From contig NC_092352.1 in NCBI RefSeq assembly GCF_963676685.1, positions 24,757,117 through 24,821,116 of the forward strand: a DNA stretch of 64,000 nucleotides, written 5' to 3'. Below are positions 33,501 through 46,100 of this stretch, piece after piece (the stretch's first letter is position 1; each line of letters opens with the position of its first letter). Made by a program: the position numbers and the translations under genes. The DNA is from Mytilus edulis (taxonomy: Eukaryota; Mollusca; Bivalvia; Mytilida; Mytilidae). The notes below the pieces were generated by a model. That model did not search any database and had not been told where the DNA came from. It saw only the letters and a program-made list of their open reading frames with translations.

Positions 33501-36320
33501 GAAAAGTAAATGCATATATAACAATACGCACATTTAAAATTCAATTCACGAGAAGTCCGAGTCTGATGTCAGAAGATGTAACCAAAGAAAATAAACAAAA
33601 TGAAAAAACTTACATACTTGAAGTTTTCTAGTTTTATGTTGGCTTTTATTTTGCTTATTTTTATTAATTCTAATATGAATTAAGTGAAGGATGGGATAGT
33701 TTATAGAAGTTAGATTTTCAAACTGAAAGGTTATTTTGGTTAAAACTATTGGTTATGACAACATATATTCTAAATTTGAGACTAACCTTTGAAGCTCCTG
33801 TGACGACGAACTTGTCTATATTGACACCAGTTTTCGTCTTTACAACACTTGCAATCGTGTCCAAGCCTCGAACAGCAGCCTGATATAAAACCAATATATA
33901 TAAGGAAACGATCAAATTTATCTAAAATAGCAATTCTACAAAAAGAACAATTTATGAAAACATTTCTGAATTAATGACACTTATTAATGATGAACAATAT
34001 TATTTAATTCAAAGATTACTATGAATGAATACTTCATGTGGAATTTAGATAACTCATTTTCGATAAAAAATAACTTCGTTTATCTTAAATGTATGTGATA
34101 TCACACGATTAAGATTTCATATGATAATTATTCAATGTGCTCTGTTACATATAAGAAACTGCTTTGTTTGTATCAATGAAACCATTTAAACAATACAACC
34201 TTTGTCATCGGAAATTGCATTATTATTTCTGGGTCTGTCCCATTGTTCTCGACAAATTTCCTCCATGTCCACGCAATAATAGCGTCTTCTGTTCGATGCC
34301 TCTTTGTTGGATCCGCCTATCGAATGACAAAAATAAAGCGTATTATTTACATATTTCTAATATATAAAAAAAAGAAGATGTGGTATCAAAATCTAGATGA
34401 GAGGCTAGCTACCAATTTCTGAACAGTCTTCATCAGAAAATGTATTTCAGGTATACCATTCATCATGATCAACACCAAAAGGTTTTAATTTCTCTGAAAA
34501 AAAAACTATCAAAGTACCTAAAATTGTAAAACTAAGCCCTAATTAAGTTTTATTTTATGATTATAAAGTAAAATGTCTTGGAAATGTTGTTAGTCTAGAG
34601 TTTAGACTCGTTAACGATACAATTCGTGGCCGCGTACATCAATGAGAGATTCACGCCAAATAATGTCTATCGGTTCTATCATCTCAGAATGCGCTCTCTG
34701 TTAACCCGAATAATCCAGTCGTTATATTCCGCTCGCTACCATCACTCCTTCCACGAAAAACTGTAGTGGATAGAGAGCGCTAAATTATTCAAGTTAGTTC
34801 TCTGTGATTGACAATTTTAAGAAAATTGGCAATACCTCTTTGTACATATTTTGTATAGGAAAATGTAATGTGACAATTTTAACAAGAAAATAATATTTAT
34901 TATATTTTTATAACTAAGTACACTTCGTCAGTAGTTGTCATTGTGTGCAGACCAGTTTGACAAAAGGTTTACAGATGTTGACAGAACGTCAGCACGTTAT
35001 TTCCCCCGCTATATATACGAATAAGAAAATACAATGAAAAGATATAGTAGTATATCAATGAACACCAGGAAGTCATAAATATCGCATGTACCTTGAACAT
35101 AATAGGCTGGTTAGGTATCATTTTTAAGTCAGCACAAACACTACCGGTTGATACTGCTAAAGCAGTGGTCATGGCTACAAATGCCTCATCTACTGGTGAC
35201 CATCTTTAATATATAAATCATGAAAAATAATATCACGACTAAAAGTATATATGGTCGTAAATGAAAAAAAGAACCGAACGAGAAACAAAATTATTTAGAG
35301 GACAACACATAGTCTTGACTAATAAACAATCAGAAGTAAATGTATATGTAATATGTCAACCTATAGAGTATAGATTGTTCAAAATCCAAAATAGTTGTGG
35401 ATAAATTAACAGAAACAAAGACCTGGCGTTATACGTACCGTCATCAACATGATCAAAACGAAATACCATAACATAAGGCAAACGAATTACAGACATGTAT
35501 ATTCTTTATTTTTGTTGATTTTAATCTGTATTCGTTATGACATTATAAAGAACATCTACAGCTATTGAAAAATAGAATTGTCTTGTACTATCATTATAAA
35601 CGTGATCAGTATGTTATTTTGCTTACTTGGGGGTGTTGTGTCCGCCGTCTATCAGCATTAAAGCGGTGTCTTTATGAACAATCTTGTCCGGAATCGTTAT
35701 TTCTAAATAATGCCACCATATTGGATGGTCTGAATTAGCTTCTATAATTAATAAAAAGATAAATAGAACAGCTGAAAAAATCAAGAATCTTAAATGTGAT
35801 ATGTGAGGGGGGCCACCATATGTGTGACAAGTTTATGACAAAGTTAAATCTATTTCGCTTTTTGTAAGAAGATTGTCCTAGTCTTTCAATAAGTTTTTTT
35901 TAGAAACTAGCAAGTAAATTAAATGAAACGATTTACGAATGCCAAAATGTTAAAGGAATCTGAAAATTTAACAGTAAAAAAAACTTCATTTAAACACTTA
36001 TAAACTAAATTTGCCAAAGATTTTTTTGATTTTTTTCTCTTTGATTTTACTCATGAACATTTTAACTTTTAGTTTGTAAATATTTTATTTTTTTATTATT
36101 TTAATGTGATTATCATACCAGATTTCCATTTCAATGAGGTCATATTGTACACGTATAAAGTATATCCTGGTCCTTTCTTCATATTAAGTTCAGAGAAATT
36201 GTAATGATGGTCTGGAGTATGTACATAGTCGTCTAACGGGGATCCAACAGCAAACGATAATGCTGTTATCCATATTATAAATGCTTGCTCCATGTGTATG
36301 GTGAGGATAGTTTGGTTCAT
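27482..36320 (-). CDS. secreted AprA-like / PhoPQ-activated pathogenicity-related family protein, copy 1
   Basis: Fourteen coding exons: 36320-36119, 35741-35627, 35203-35092, 34316-34200, 33879-33787, 33031-32942, 32211-32082, 31610-31490, 30630-30543, 30243-30205 (39 nt), 29564-29476, 28973-28880, 28515-28447 and 27601-27482. They sum to 1479 nt, 492 residues from the first ATG; a second in-frame ATG (Met10, 36291-36293) gives a cleaner signal peptide ending near AVGS. Mature start LDDYVHTPD, then an NMTS glycosylation site. Family core: HPIWWHYLEITIPDKIV, LMLIDGG, IPNQPIMF, TGASKRGW, RSLGGWTF, GDEFF.TDDSHYY. The alpha/beta-hydrolase triad is probably Ser212 (GASKRG), Asp305 (SGDEFF) and His334 (DTEH); the assignment is inferred. 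A late Cys pair (PDCHGKEC) is shared with copy 2. Dictyostelium AprA is a secreted proliferation repressor; the mollusc role is unknown. Confidence 0.93.
30715..30900 (-). mobile_element. retroelement 3'-tail fragment, family II
   Basis: Contains AACGAACCCCGCCATAAAAC and GCGCTCCGGAAGAGTAAAC, the inverse of the tail at 59590-59800 on the plus strand (TCCGGAGCACC, GGTGGGGTTCGTGTTG). It lies in intron 8 of AprA-like copy 1. Confidence 0.6.
33150..33600 (-). mobile_element. retroelement 3'-tail fragment, family I
   Basis: Plus-strand text AAAATTGAGAATGGAAATGG, GTCACCAACAGGTCTTCAAT, GGCCAGAGGCTCCTGACTTG is the inverse of the tail at 55040-55535. 5' truncated on its own strand, as expected for target-primed insertion. 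In intron 5 of AprA-like copy 1. Confidence 0.85.
34370..35080. other. intron 3 of AprA-like copy 1: nothing assigned
   Basis: Moderately GC-richer patch at 34610-34790 (GTGGCCGCGTACATCAATGA) but no frame, inverted repeat or family that I recognise. Confidence 0.4.
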
Positions 36321-36695
36321 GTACTAATTACTGCTAGCGCTGTATCATAATTTATGAGATTAATCATACGACGCACTCTATTCAAGTATAAATAACAGCG
36401 GATGTTCCGTTTCCTTTCTCCAATAATGACCAACACAATAAATAGAACCAATAATAACACTTCATTTCTCTTCCTGGTTAAAATTGAAAGTCACATGTTT
36501 TAAGGTTTAGTACAACATGCATTTTTGATAATGAGTAAACAATAATAACAACTAATATGCTTGCCTTCTTAAGCAGACCAATGATTTGTATAGTAAGTCT
36601 TACTATACAAATCCTTGTTAAGACGTACATTATATAAATTGACTATTCTTGCATGCTTAAGTTATTATCTGATATGCTTTATTCTTGGGTGGTAA

Positions 36696-37432
36696 TGTTC
36701 CAGACCATATGAGTATTTGGACCGTACGCGTACGGTCCGGACCGTATACGTATACTCGTACGGTCCGACCATACGCGTACGGTCGGACCGTATGAGTATA
36801 CGCGTATGGTCCAGTACGAGCTAACCAGCTAACTATATATGTTATTAGATCATATGGGTTAAATTTAAACAAATTAACATTAATCACAATCTTTATTTTT
36901 AGGTTTATTAATTAATATTATTACATTTACACGGATAAAATAAACAAATGAACAATTGAAATTAAATGTTTGTTTAACTGTATATATCTTGATCCTTATT
37001 TTGGTACTCTCAATCAATGTTACACTTGCTACCACAAGTAACGTAGTAATATTTTTTTACATTTACATGTTTGCAGTTCGTGTATGTTCCTTAGCATTTG
37101 CATTTTTCGTAAAGTTGCTAAATATTCTAAAACAATTGTCCTCCCACATTATATTTACTTCCAATATTTTCAATTTTAGTGTTCATAATTCAATTATTTT
37201 ACTGAGTGATCGACATGCTAAATACAAGAGATTAACAGATTCAAATAGCGTGAATTTTTTTAAATCAATAAAATATAAAAGTGGTTTTGTTTCAATTACA
37301 GTTCAACTTTTTTATATCAATTTGAGAATTAAGTTATATTGATCTGTTATATGCATCTAATTAACTTTGCCAACTTCTTAATATAAGTCAGACCGTACGC
37401 GTACGGTCCAAATACTCAGACGGTCTGGAACA
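36696..37432. mobile_element. 737-bp element with palindromic ACCGTACGCGTACGGT ends, GTAA flanks
   Basis: Ends TGTTCCAGACC...GAGTATTTGGACCGTACG and its inverse CGTACGGTCCAAATACTCAG...GGTCTGGAACA. GTAA lies directly outside both ends (36692-36695 and 37433-37436), a plausible 4-bp target duplication. The left end has four or five variants of the CGTACGCGTACG palindrome over 36720-36815. The middle is AT-rich. It lies about 380 bases upstream of AprA-like copy 1. Confidence 0.8.
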
Positions 37433-37964
37433 GTAATAAATAAGTAAAAATATTTGGCAGTCTACCACATGTAGAGCCGTTCTAGAGCGTCATAAATGTT
37501 TGTGAAGAATAACCCCAACTTCCCAATTTCAGAAACTTTAGAAGTCGAACGTTAACTGTTTATACCCAGGGCCTAAACGAGAGGCCAATTTAGACGGATC
37601 TCAACCGTGCGACTAGGCAGCGGGAGTCTCATATAAGTGAAATGTGTTCTAAAGAGGGACACCAAACCAAACAGATCCGCCGAAATTAACAGCGATCGAT
37701 GTTCAGATGTGTCACCAGGACACACGCTCCATTAGTACTTCACTACTGACCTCTATTTATACCGAAGAATGTTGTAGTACTTTCAGAGTGACGGTGAAAA
37801 TAAATAAGATATATTGCAAAAAAATACGGAATAATTGTTTAAATAAAATACAAATGATCAATTCATATAGTACTCGTATTTTGTAATATCATTTTATGAA
37901 AGATTTTTTTTTTTTTTATAGAGAATACTATTTATATCGATATATTTGTAAACAAAACCAGAGT

Positions 37965-38065
37965 TACCTCCCTGTTAACATTTATAACACATTTAATACT
38001 TGTAAATATCGATTACCTCCCTGTTAACATTTATAACACATTTAAAACTTGTAAATATCGATTAA
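37965..38065 (+). repeat. two-copy tandem repeat, 47-50 bp
   Basis: TTACCTCCCTGTTAACATTT and ACTTGTAAATATCGATTA occur twice in a row with one substitution. No gene context. Confidence 0.8.
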
Positions 38066-38394
38066 TAAAGTAAGCGAAGTACAATGTATGAACATTTCAG
38101 TATTACAAAGTATTTATAAAACTATGTTATTAGAAGACTGGAACTAGCTACGATTTATTTACGGAATATCAAGGACGTATGTTAGTTATACGTCCTTGGG
38201 AATATTAAGCCAAAAAATAAACTTCGTATGTTTTTTTCGCAACTCTGATTAATTGTATTGTTATCTGATCAGTGCTGATAACATAAATCTATTTTCGTAT
38301 GCTTCATGTAGAATGTTAGATTTTAGTATAAATAAATTTCAAATTTAATATTTGTATAAAAATCAAGATTGACTCGTCCCGAGATATATGTGTA

Positions 38395-38515
38395 TATATA
38401 TATATGCAACTCGTCTAAACATCAGCCCAACAATGTTAGATCTGTAAATTTGCTTTATTTTTTTGTTCTTCCCTCGCCGGGATTCGAAATCGTGCTTCTG
38501 AGATATCGTGACACC
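38395..38515 (-). mobile_element. tRNA-derived SINE, truncated copy
   Basis: Inverse of the SINE 3' half: GTTCTTCCCTCGCCGGGATT, GAGATATCGTGACACCA. It stops in the middle of the tRNA-like part, so it is 5' truncated. Confidence 0.8.
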
Positions 38516-39129
38516 AATATATATACATGAGAGCGACTCTCTCGGGGTGGGGTAGGGGGTTGGGCGGGTGTCACTTCCTATATATACATGATATACATTG
38601 TGATAGGACGTGTCGATGAATCATAAATGAGGTAACTTTTTCCAGCTTGAAAATCTGAGAATAGGTGGGGGAAACACGATCAGAAATATATGATTTTAAA
38701 GGTCGATAAAGTTACAATTACTTGTATATGATGAGCCAAAAGGCCCGTCGTGGGTAAACCTGTATGCGTATCTAACTATTTAAGTTAAGTTTATTTTCCG
38801 AACGGACGGATTTGTCTGCATGTCCCGTGCGATGAATTAGCACTACGATGTCCTGCGATGTACTACGATTGGATAAATCAAGGATTTGTATAGTATACAA
38901 ATCCTACTATACAAATCCTTGGATAACTTAACTTCAGTGGTTTTATGCATTTCAGCCCTGACACAAATTTAGTCAACAAAACTTAAACAGACATTGTGAT
39001 TAAATTTCACGAACCAAAGTGAAATTTATTTTAAAATACCAGTAAAATCAAATGTTTGAAAGCCTTCAAAAAACAAGTGGTACTCAACTTTTAGTGATAC
39101 TAGACTATTAAAAGATATGCTTTGTTTAT

Positions 39130-39745
39130 AAAAGAGGGACGAAAGATACCAGAGAGACAGTCAAACTGATAAATCGAAAATAAGCTGACAACGCCATGGC
39201 TAAAAATGAAAAGACAAACAAACAAACAATACTACTCATGACACAACATAGAAAACTAAAGAATAAGCAACACGAACCCCACACTCCAGTAGACTATTGT
39301 TAACATCCGTTTGTGACATAAGATGACACAAGTATATAGTCTGTACAGTACGGGGAATCTGTATATGTCCGTGTTATTAAATATGAGTAATGGTATGCTA
39401 TGTGATTACTTTTGGTGCATTTAACAATGTTATTTAAAAAGGTATGTTTCTCCTGTATCAACAGCTCCAGAAAGGACTTTGAAGTAAAGGGAAACAAGAA
39501 TGTGTACCAAGTACACGGATGCCCCTTCCGCACTATCATTTTCTATGTTCAGTGGACAGTGAAAATGGAGTAAAAACTCTAATTTGGCTTTAAAATCAGA
39601 AAGATCATATCATAAGGAACATGTATGATACTTCATCAAAAACTACCCGACCAAAAACTTCAACCTGAAGCGGGACAGACAGACAAACAGACAAACGAAC
39701 AGACGGACGGACGCACAGACCAGAAAACATAATGCCCATAAATGG
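39130..39745. repeat. two adjoining dispersed repeats
   Basis: 39130-39300 is a family II retroelement tail (AGAGGGACGAAAGATACCAG, CAACGCCATGGCTAAAAATG; minus orientation). 39485-39745 is a bivalve repeat with GTACCAAGTACACGGATGCC, a (GACAGACAAACA)n run at 39676-39715, and CATAATGCCCATAAATGGGG. The 79-residue frame at 39300-39539 is part of this and not a gene. Confidence 0.65.
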
Positions 39746-39991
39746 GGCATAACAAATTAGGCATAAAAATTCTGAAACTCATTCAATGTATATCGAATTT
39801 TGGTATGACGATGTTGTTTCTTTGGCAAGTGTAGATATAATTTCTCCCTGTTCGTCATAGTAAGTCTCTTCTAGCTTTGTAACACACATGATTGTTTATT
39901 TGGTTGATATTAGAAAAGGTATGATCATAGAAATAGATGATATTAAATCCGATATTTCAATTTTAGTACAAAAGCAGTATATGTACAACGA

Positions 39992-39997
39992 TTTATT
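39992..39997 (-). terminator. candidate poly(A) signal of AprA-like copy 2
   Basis: AATAAA on the minus strand about 115 bases past the TAA stop codon (40112-40114). It is the nearest hexamer I found; use is inferred from position. Confidence 0.45.
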
Positions 39998-40111
39998 ATA
40001 AATATTCTAATCTAAAACTAGTAGCATAAATTATCAACAAATGAAATGAGCATTTTTTTTTAATTCTACAGTGTTATATAATATAACTGCATAGATATGA
40101 CATGTTTCCCC

Positions 40112-43100
40112 TTAAACCAGTGTTCCTCGACAAGTCTTCCCAGAACAGTCCGGAAATGGAAAGGTGTCGGGTATGATCATGGTTTCTGTTGTATATTCAT
40201 GAACTGATTCGTCTATTCCGTCAAATGTAGCCTATAGAAAACAGAAATAATTATATGGTAAAATGTTAACTGACTAATCCCACATTTATAGTTGTTTTTA
40301 TTGTCTTATATTAAAAATAACACGTTGAGTACACATCAATAAGACAGCAACGTAATGACACTAAAAACAAAAAACACATGCATTTAGAGGTGAAAATTCG
40401 ATTTAATAAAACCGGTTCGCCGATCTCAGAACAAATTAAAATTAATAAGTACAGGTTCACCGATCTCAGAATAAATTGAAAAAAGGCAACATGAAAAGGC
40501 TACCGAACACCTATCATCCAAGAACTTCTCGAAAGGATAAAACGTTAAGATAAAACAAAAGTAGTAAGTTCTTGATTTGACTCCGATGCACGGACATATT
40601 CCATACTAATGAATACAGTTCAGACAAACCGGGGTAATATACGTATAAAACAAAAACCGGACAGTTCATCGTTGATAAGGTCGGTAGTTAGCCTCAAACA
40701 ACATTAAACTACTTAGTTTTATAGATATAGGAAGATGTGGTATGAGTGCCAATGAGACATCTCTCAATCCAAATAACAATTTATAAAAGTAAACCATTAT
40801 AGGTCAAGGTACGGCCTTCAACACGGAGCCTTGGCTAACACCGAACAGCAAGATATAAAGGGCCCCAAAATTAGTAATGTAAAACCATTCAAACGGAAAA
40901 ACCAACAGTCTAATTTATATAAAAACGAGAAACGAGAAACACGTATGAACTACACAAACAGACGACAACTACTGTACATCAGATTCCTGACATAGGACAG
41001 GTGCAAACATTTGTTTATAGCATGATTTCATAAGTTTCAAATTGTTATTTTCATTTATTAGCAATGGTTCCTGGTTCGATACTACTGCTGTTGGACTTTT
41101 AGTCCCCGAAAATAGTATCAACTCTGTAGTCATCAGCGCTTCGTTATTGTCATCATTTAAAACATACTTCTTTTAGTACATAAATGAATCTTTGCCACAT
41201 GTAAAAATAAAATTCGAAATAATACATATACTACGGTACCTGAATAAAGAAAGCCAACCAGCGACCATTGGGTGGATTGGTAAATTCAGCCATGTAAGTG
41301 TTGTTACCCTAAATAATGAAAAAGTTAAATGTTGGTTGATGGTTAAAATAAGTCTTCTTGAAAATATTTTGCTATTGGGAAAGTTTTCTCAGCATTTGAA
41401 TAATTTGAGATTTTATTAGTTTTCCTGTAATGTATGTTCTTTTGAAAATTATTGAATTATGTCAAGTGATAGAAGGTTAGCTAAAAGACTGACCATATCT
41501 TTTACATTTTCAGCAACCCATGGAACAATATGCGGAAAAGCTTTAGACGGATCACCAGGTTGTCCGATTACTAAACGGAAATCTCGCCTACAAAGAGAAT
41601 TATCTTACTAAATATCATATCTAAATAATGATTACAAAAGAATCACCGAGTATTGATTGCATATAATTGAGAATAAAAGACACAACGAGAAAAAATAAAT
41701 AAAAAAATATAAACGTAAATAGCCTTTATATTAAATGTGATGTCCTTTCAACAAATACATATCTACATGCAGATTCCATGTGGAGGACGAGTTAAACCAC
41801 TTCTAATCTGCGAAAAGGTTTGATATCTCGCATCTAGAAACGCCATAAAAGTCGGGACTCAGTAGAGCATTTGTAAAAAAATAAACTTCGTTTGTTCGGT
41901 GACCTATAGTTGTTAATTTCTGTGTCATTTTGGTCTCTTGTGGAGAGTTGTCTCATTGGCAATCATACCACATCATTTTTTTAATTAATCATGTTATAAT
42001 AATGACTTTCTATGTGAATGGAAATTTTTAACATACAGGTTACTGACCAGAAACATTTTTTGGTTTTATCAATACTTATACCAGTATAAGTCCTTAAAAA
42101 GATATATTGAGCTGACAGCTCTGTAACAATAACATCTCCATGCCTTATATATCATGTACTTTAGTACGCCGCTAGATTAAAACTGACGAGGAAAGGTAAC
42201 ACACGGCCACTGAAAGCTTTATTTTTGTAGAGCCCAGGTGGTCGTGTGGTCTAGCGGGACGGCTGCAGTGCAGGCGATTTGGTGTCACGATATCACAGTA
42301 GCATGGGTTCGAATCCCGGCGAGGGAAGAACTTTCGCAAATTTACAGATCTAACATTGTTGAGTTGATATATATAATGATAATGTTAGACATACCTTTTG
42401 TTATCAGTGGTTTTAGCGTGGTATGCCTGTACTGTTTTTGGTGTTCTGTCAGTTTTTAAGTATATTTTACCACCCGTAGGTGTCTGTAAATATGAAAAGG
42501 TAGAAATCAAACTAATGATTTCCTTGACTGTTATAAACCTCAACAGTAGCTATTAATTAAATGAAATAATAACTATCATTAGCAACATCGAACGTGTTCA
42601 ATTTGTAAAGAAGACGTCCAAGGGATGGTTATATATCTGCCCCCAGTCAATCTTTTGGATTTCGGTCATTTTGACAAATGACAATGCAGTACTTATGAGA
42701 AGTTTTATTTTTAGAAATCCATGCAGATATATCATGCATGTAGCAATGCAGTTGAATTTTTGAACAAAACCGATCGACATTAAATTAAAAAAAGGTCACC
42801 CTAAATCTGAAGCGGTTGGCTTAATTGGAATTTACGGGTCAATTAAATTATAATGATGACATAAAATGGACATCTGTTATAATCAAAACTAGCTGTCTCA
42901 TTGACACTCATTCCACATCGTCATATACCTGATCATTAGATAAGCTCTTCAAAACTCGTAAATGTAAAGCTCGTAAACCAAAGAAGTAAGAACTGAAAAG
43001 ATGAGAATCTTATGTACACCACAAGGTCGCTCGTGCTTTTGATAATATCAAACAAGTGCAGGAGCAGTTGAAAATGCCTGTCTGTCCATCAACGGAGCTG

Positions 43101-46100
43101 TGTTGGACTAAAGATATAAACAGGTTTCAACCGATCATCGTCTTCATTTAATGAATACTGTAAATTTTATCTGGTAATTACCCTAAATTTTCCCTGAAAA
43201 TCGTAATTACTCGAGATGTTTGACACATGTTTGAGTAGTATTTTGTATTTTTTCAAAATAAAGGATTTTGCACAATGAAATTCTCAGATTTTGGGTATCT
43301 TGAAGGTCCAAAGCCCCCGCACGAATAACTGTCTCCTCCATACCTATAAGCAGATAAGGATAGTTTATAGTCATGCCCTGGTTTGATGAAATTTAAAGTT
43401 ACTAATATCCTTAATCAGTACTTCACACTCCTATGATGTGAAACATGTAATAGAGATTCAAATTTAAGTTTAAGTTTTATATAAATATAGCACTAGAGCA
43501 GCAAACACCTTCATTCAATCTGCAGTAAAAAAAAATAAAAAAATACATATAAAATAATTATGGGATTTTGCGATTCCAGTGATATTTTAGTAAAATTTAG
43601 CTTAATCTTTATTATTCTTCATCTCACTAGAAATGACTTGTATAACATAAAGGTTCATTTTTATTGTGACATTTGGACAGTTTCGTTTTTGTATATTTCA
43701 ACCGAACAATTCTCCAAGACGTGTTTAACGTTATCTTTATTGAAATAAACTACTTACAAATTCTTTCTGCCAACCCATGCCTGGTAATGTTGTATTCTGT
43801 AATTAGAGTGATACCCAGTAAGGAATTTGTTTTAGCGACATAATTTACAATCATTTAATTAATGCCAAGTGCTAAAGGTTGCACTTTGTAAATACAGCTG
43901 TTTCTCAAAACACGCCTCTTTTGGGCTTGAATAGTCAAAGAAAATTAATTTTGTTTGCTCTCAGTTATGCTATCTGTGTTCCATCTCGCGGAGACATAAT
44001 AACTTGGGAATGTTACCAGTAAATAAACATGTGCATATTGTTTACATTGAAATCTGTGGTAACGGTAAGATTTTTTTCAAAACTTCATAGTAAAATTGGT
44101 ACAGTTTTTGCCGTAAAAGGAGTTCCTATGGGAAATTGCATTGTGAATATTTACAGAAATGCAACCTAAAAGTATTGTTCAGTTAAATGGCAAATTTGTT
44201 CTTGAGATAAACTATCTGTGGTAGCAGACCTGAGCTATCAATGAAGTGAGTATTGGTTTTTTTTTATGTTTCTGTGTTGATGGGCTCATTTGAACATTAA
44301 AATAAGGACCAACAATAAAAAACACTATTTTTTTGCTGTTGCTCTTCTTTTTATAGGTAAATTTTGAATCAAAGCTATCTATTATTTAAAAAAAATAAAA
44401 CACACACAGTATATATATATATATTAATGTTTAAATGAAATTGATATAGAGTAATGAGATACAAACTTTATTTTATTATAACCATACCGTGATAACAGAT
44501 AAGAAGAATGCCCTCAGGGAGAACAGTAGACCTATTTTATTATAACCATACCGTGATAACAGATAAGAAGAATGCCCTCAGGGAGAACAGTAGACCTATT
44601 TTATTATAACCATACCGTGATAACAGATAAGAAGAATGCCCTCAGGGAGAACAGTAGACCTATTTTATTATAACCATACCGTGATAACAGATAAGAAGAA
44701 TGCCCTCAGGGAGAACAGTAGACCTATTTTATTATAACCATACCGTGATAACAGATAAGAAGAATGCCCTCAGGGAGAACAGTAGACCTATTTTATTATA
44801 ACCATACCGTGATAACAGATAAGAAGAATGCCCTCAGGGAGAACAGTAGACCTATTTTATTATAACCATACCGTGATAACAGATAAGAAGAATGCCCTCA
44901 GGGAGAACAGTAGACCTATTTTATTATAACCATACCGTGATAACAGATAAGAAGAATGCCCTCAGGGAGAACAGTAGACCTATTTTATTATAACCATACC
45001 GTGATAACAGATAAGAAGAATGCCCTCAGGGAGAACAGTAGACCTATTTTATTATAACCATACCGTGATAACAGATAAGAAGAATGCCCTCAGGGAGAAC
45101 AGTAGACCTATTTTATTATAACCATACCGTGATAACAGATAAGAAGAATGCCCTCAGGGAGAACAGTAGACCTATTTTATTATAACCATACCGTGATAAC
45201 AGATAAGAAGAATGCCCTCAGGGAGAACAGTAGACCTATTTTATTATAACCATACCGTGATAACAGATAAGAAGAATGCCCTCAGGGAGAACAGTAGACC
45301 TATTTTATTATAAACATACCGTGATAACAGATAAGAAGAATGCCCTCAGGGAGAACAGTAGACCTATTTTATTATAACCATACCGTGATAACAGATAAGA
45401 AGAATGCCCTCAGGGAGAACAGTAGACCTATTTTATTATAACCATACCGTGATAACAGATAAGAAGAATGCCCTCAGGGAGAACAGTAGACCTATTTCAT
45501 GACCAGCCATACTATGTTCAGCATTCGGCACTTTCCTAAAGGTAAACATTGTATATTTGTAATTCAAATAATAAATCTTTTATTCGTTAAGAACTCCAAG
45601 AACTTCATGATTTTTTGATATGTTCTGTTTCATTCCATCTGAAATAATTCACGAACACAGATATATTTCATTCAGTGAATAGTGAAAAATAAACATGCTT
45701 ATAGTTCTGATAGTCAACCCTATTTTTAGTGAGGTGCAACAATTTGTGTTTATGAAGTAACTGTAATTCTTCAAATTTGGACGTTTCTAGATTACACTTC
45801 TTTTTTAAATTTCGTTTTATTTCCTACAGTGTAGTTTGCGCTGAGCATTTAACGTGTTTAACTAAATTAAAATTTATTGCATTTCTGTATTCGTTTTCTA
45901 TTTTTATTTTCCAGATACTTGGAGTTGAAGTTTCATAACATGACAACTTTCATAATTAATCTTATAGTGGAAACAAAAACATCGTATTTGACTGATACGC
46001 TGTACTGGTAAAACTAAACAAAACCTTCTGTTTATACCTTAGCAGTTTAGGACCATCCAGCTCACCAAAGTAGTAATGAGAATCGTCAGGTATAAAGAAC

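Noticed and set aside
36956-37342. 128-codon plus-strand frame
   Set aside because: Lies inside a transposon-like element, AT-rich hydrophobic composition, no domain, no splice or start context.
42146-42370. functional tRNA gene
   Set aside because: A and B boxes are present but stems are not complementary and the same sequence recurs with SINE head and tail.
44468-45497. CRISPR-like regular array
   Set aside because: Units are head-to-tail copies without unique spacers, and derive from an exon end in a eukaryotic gene.
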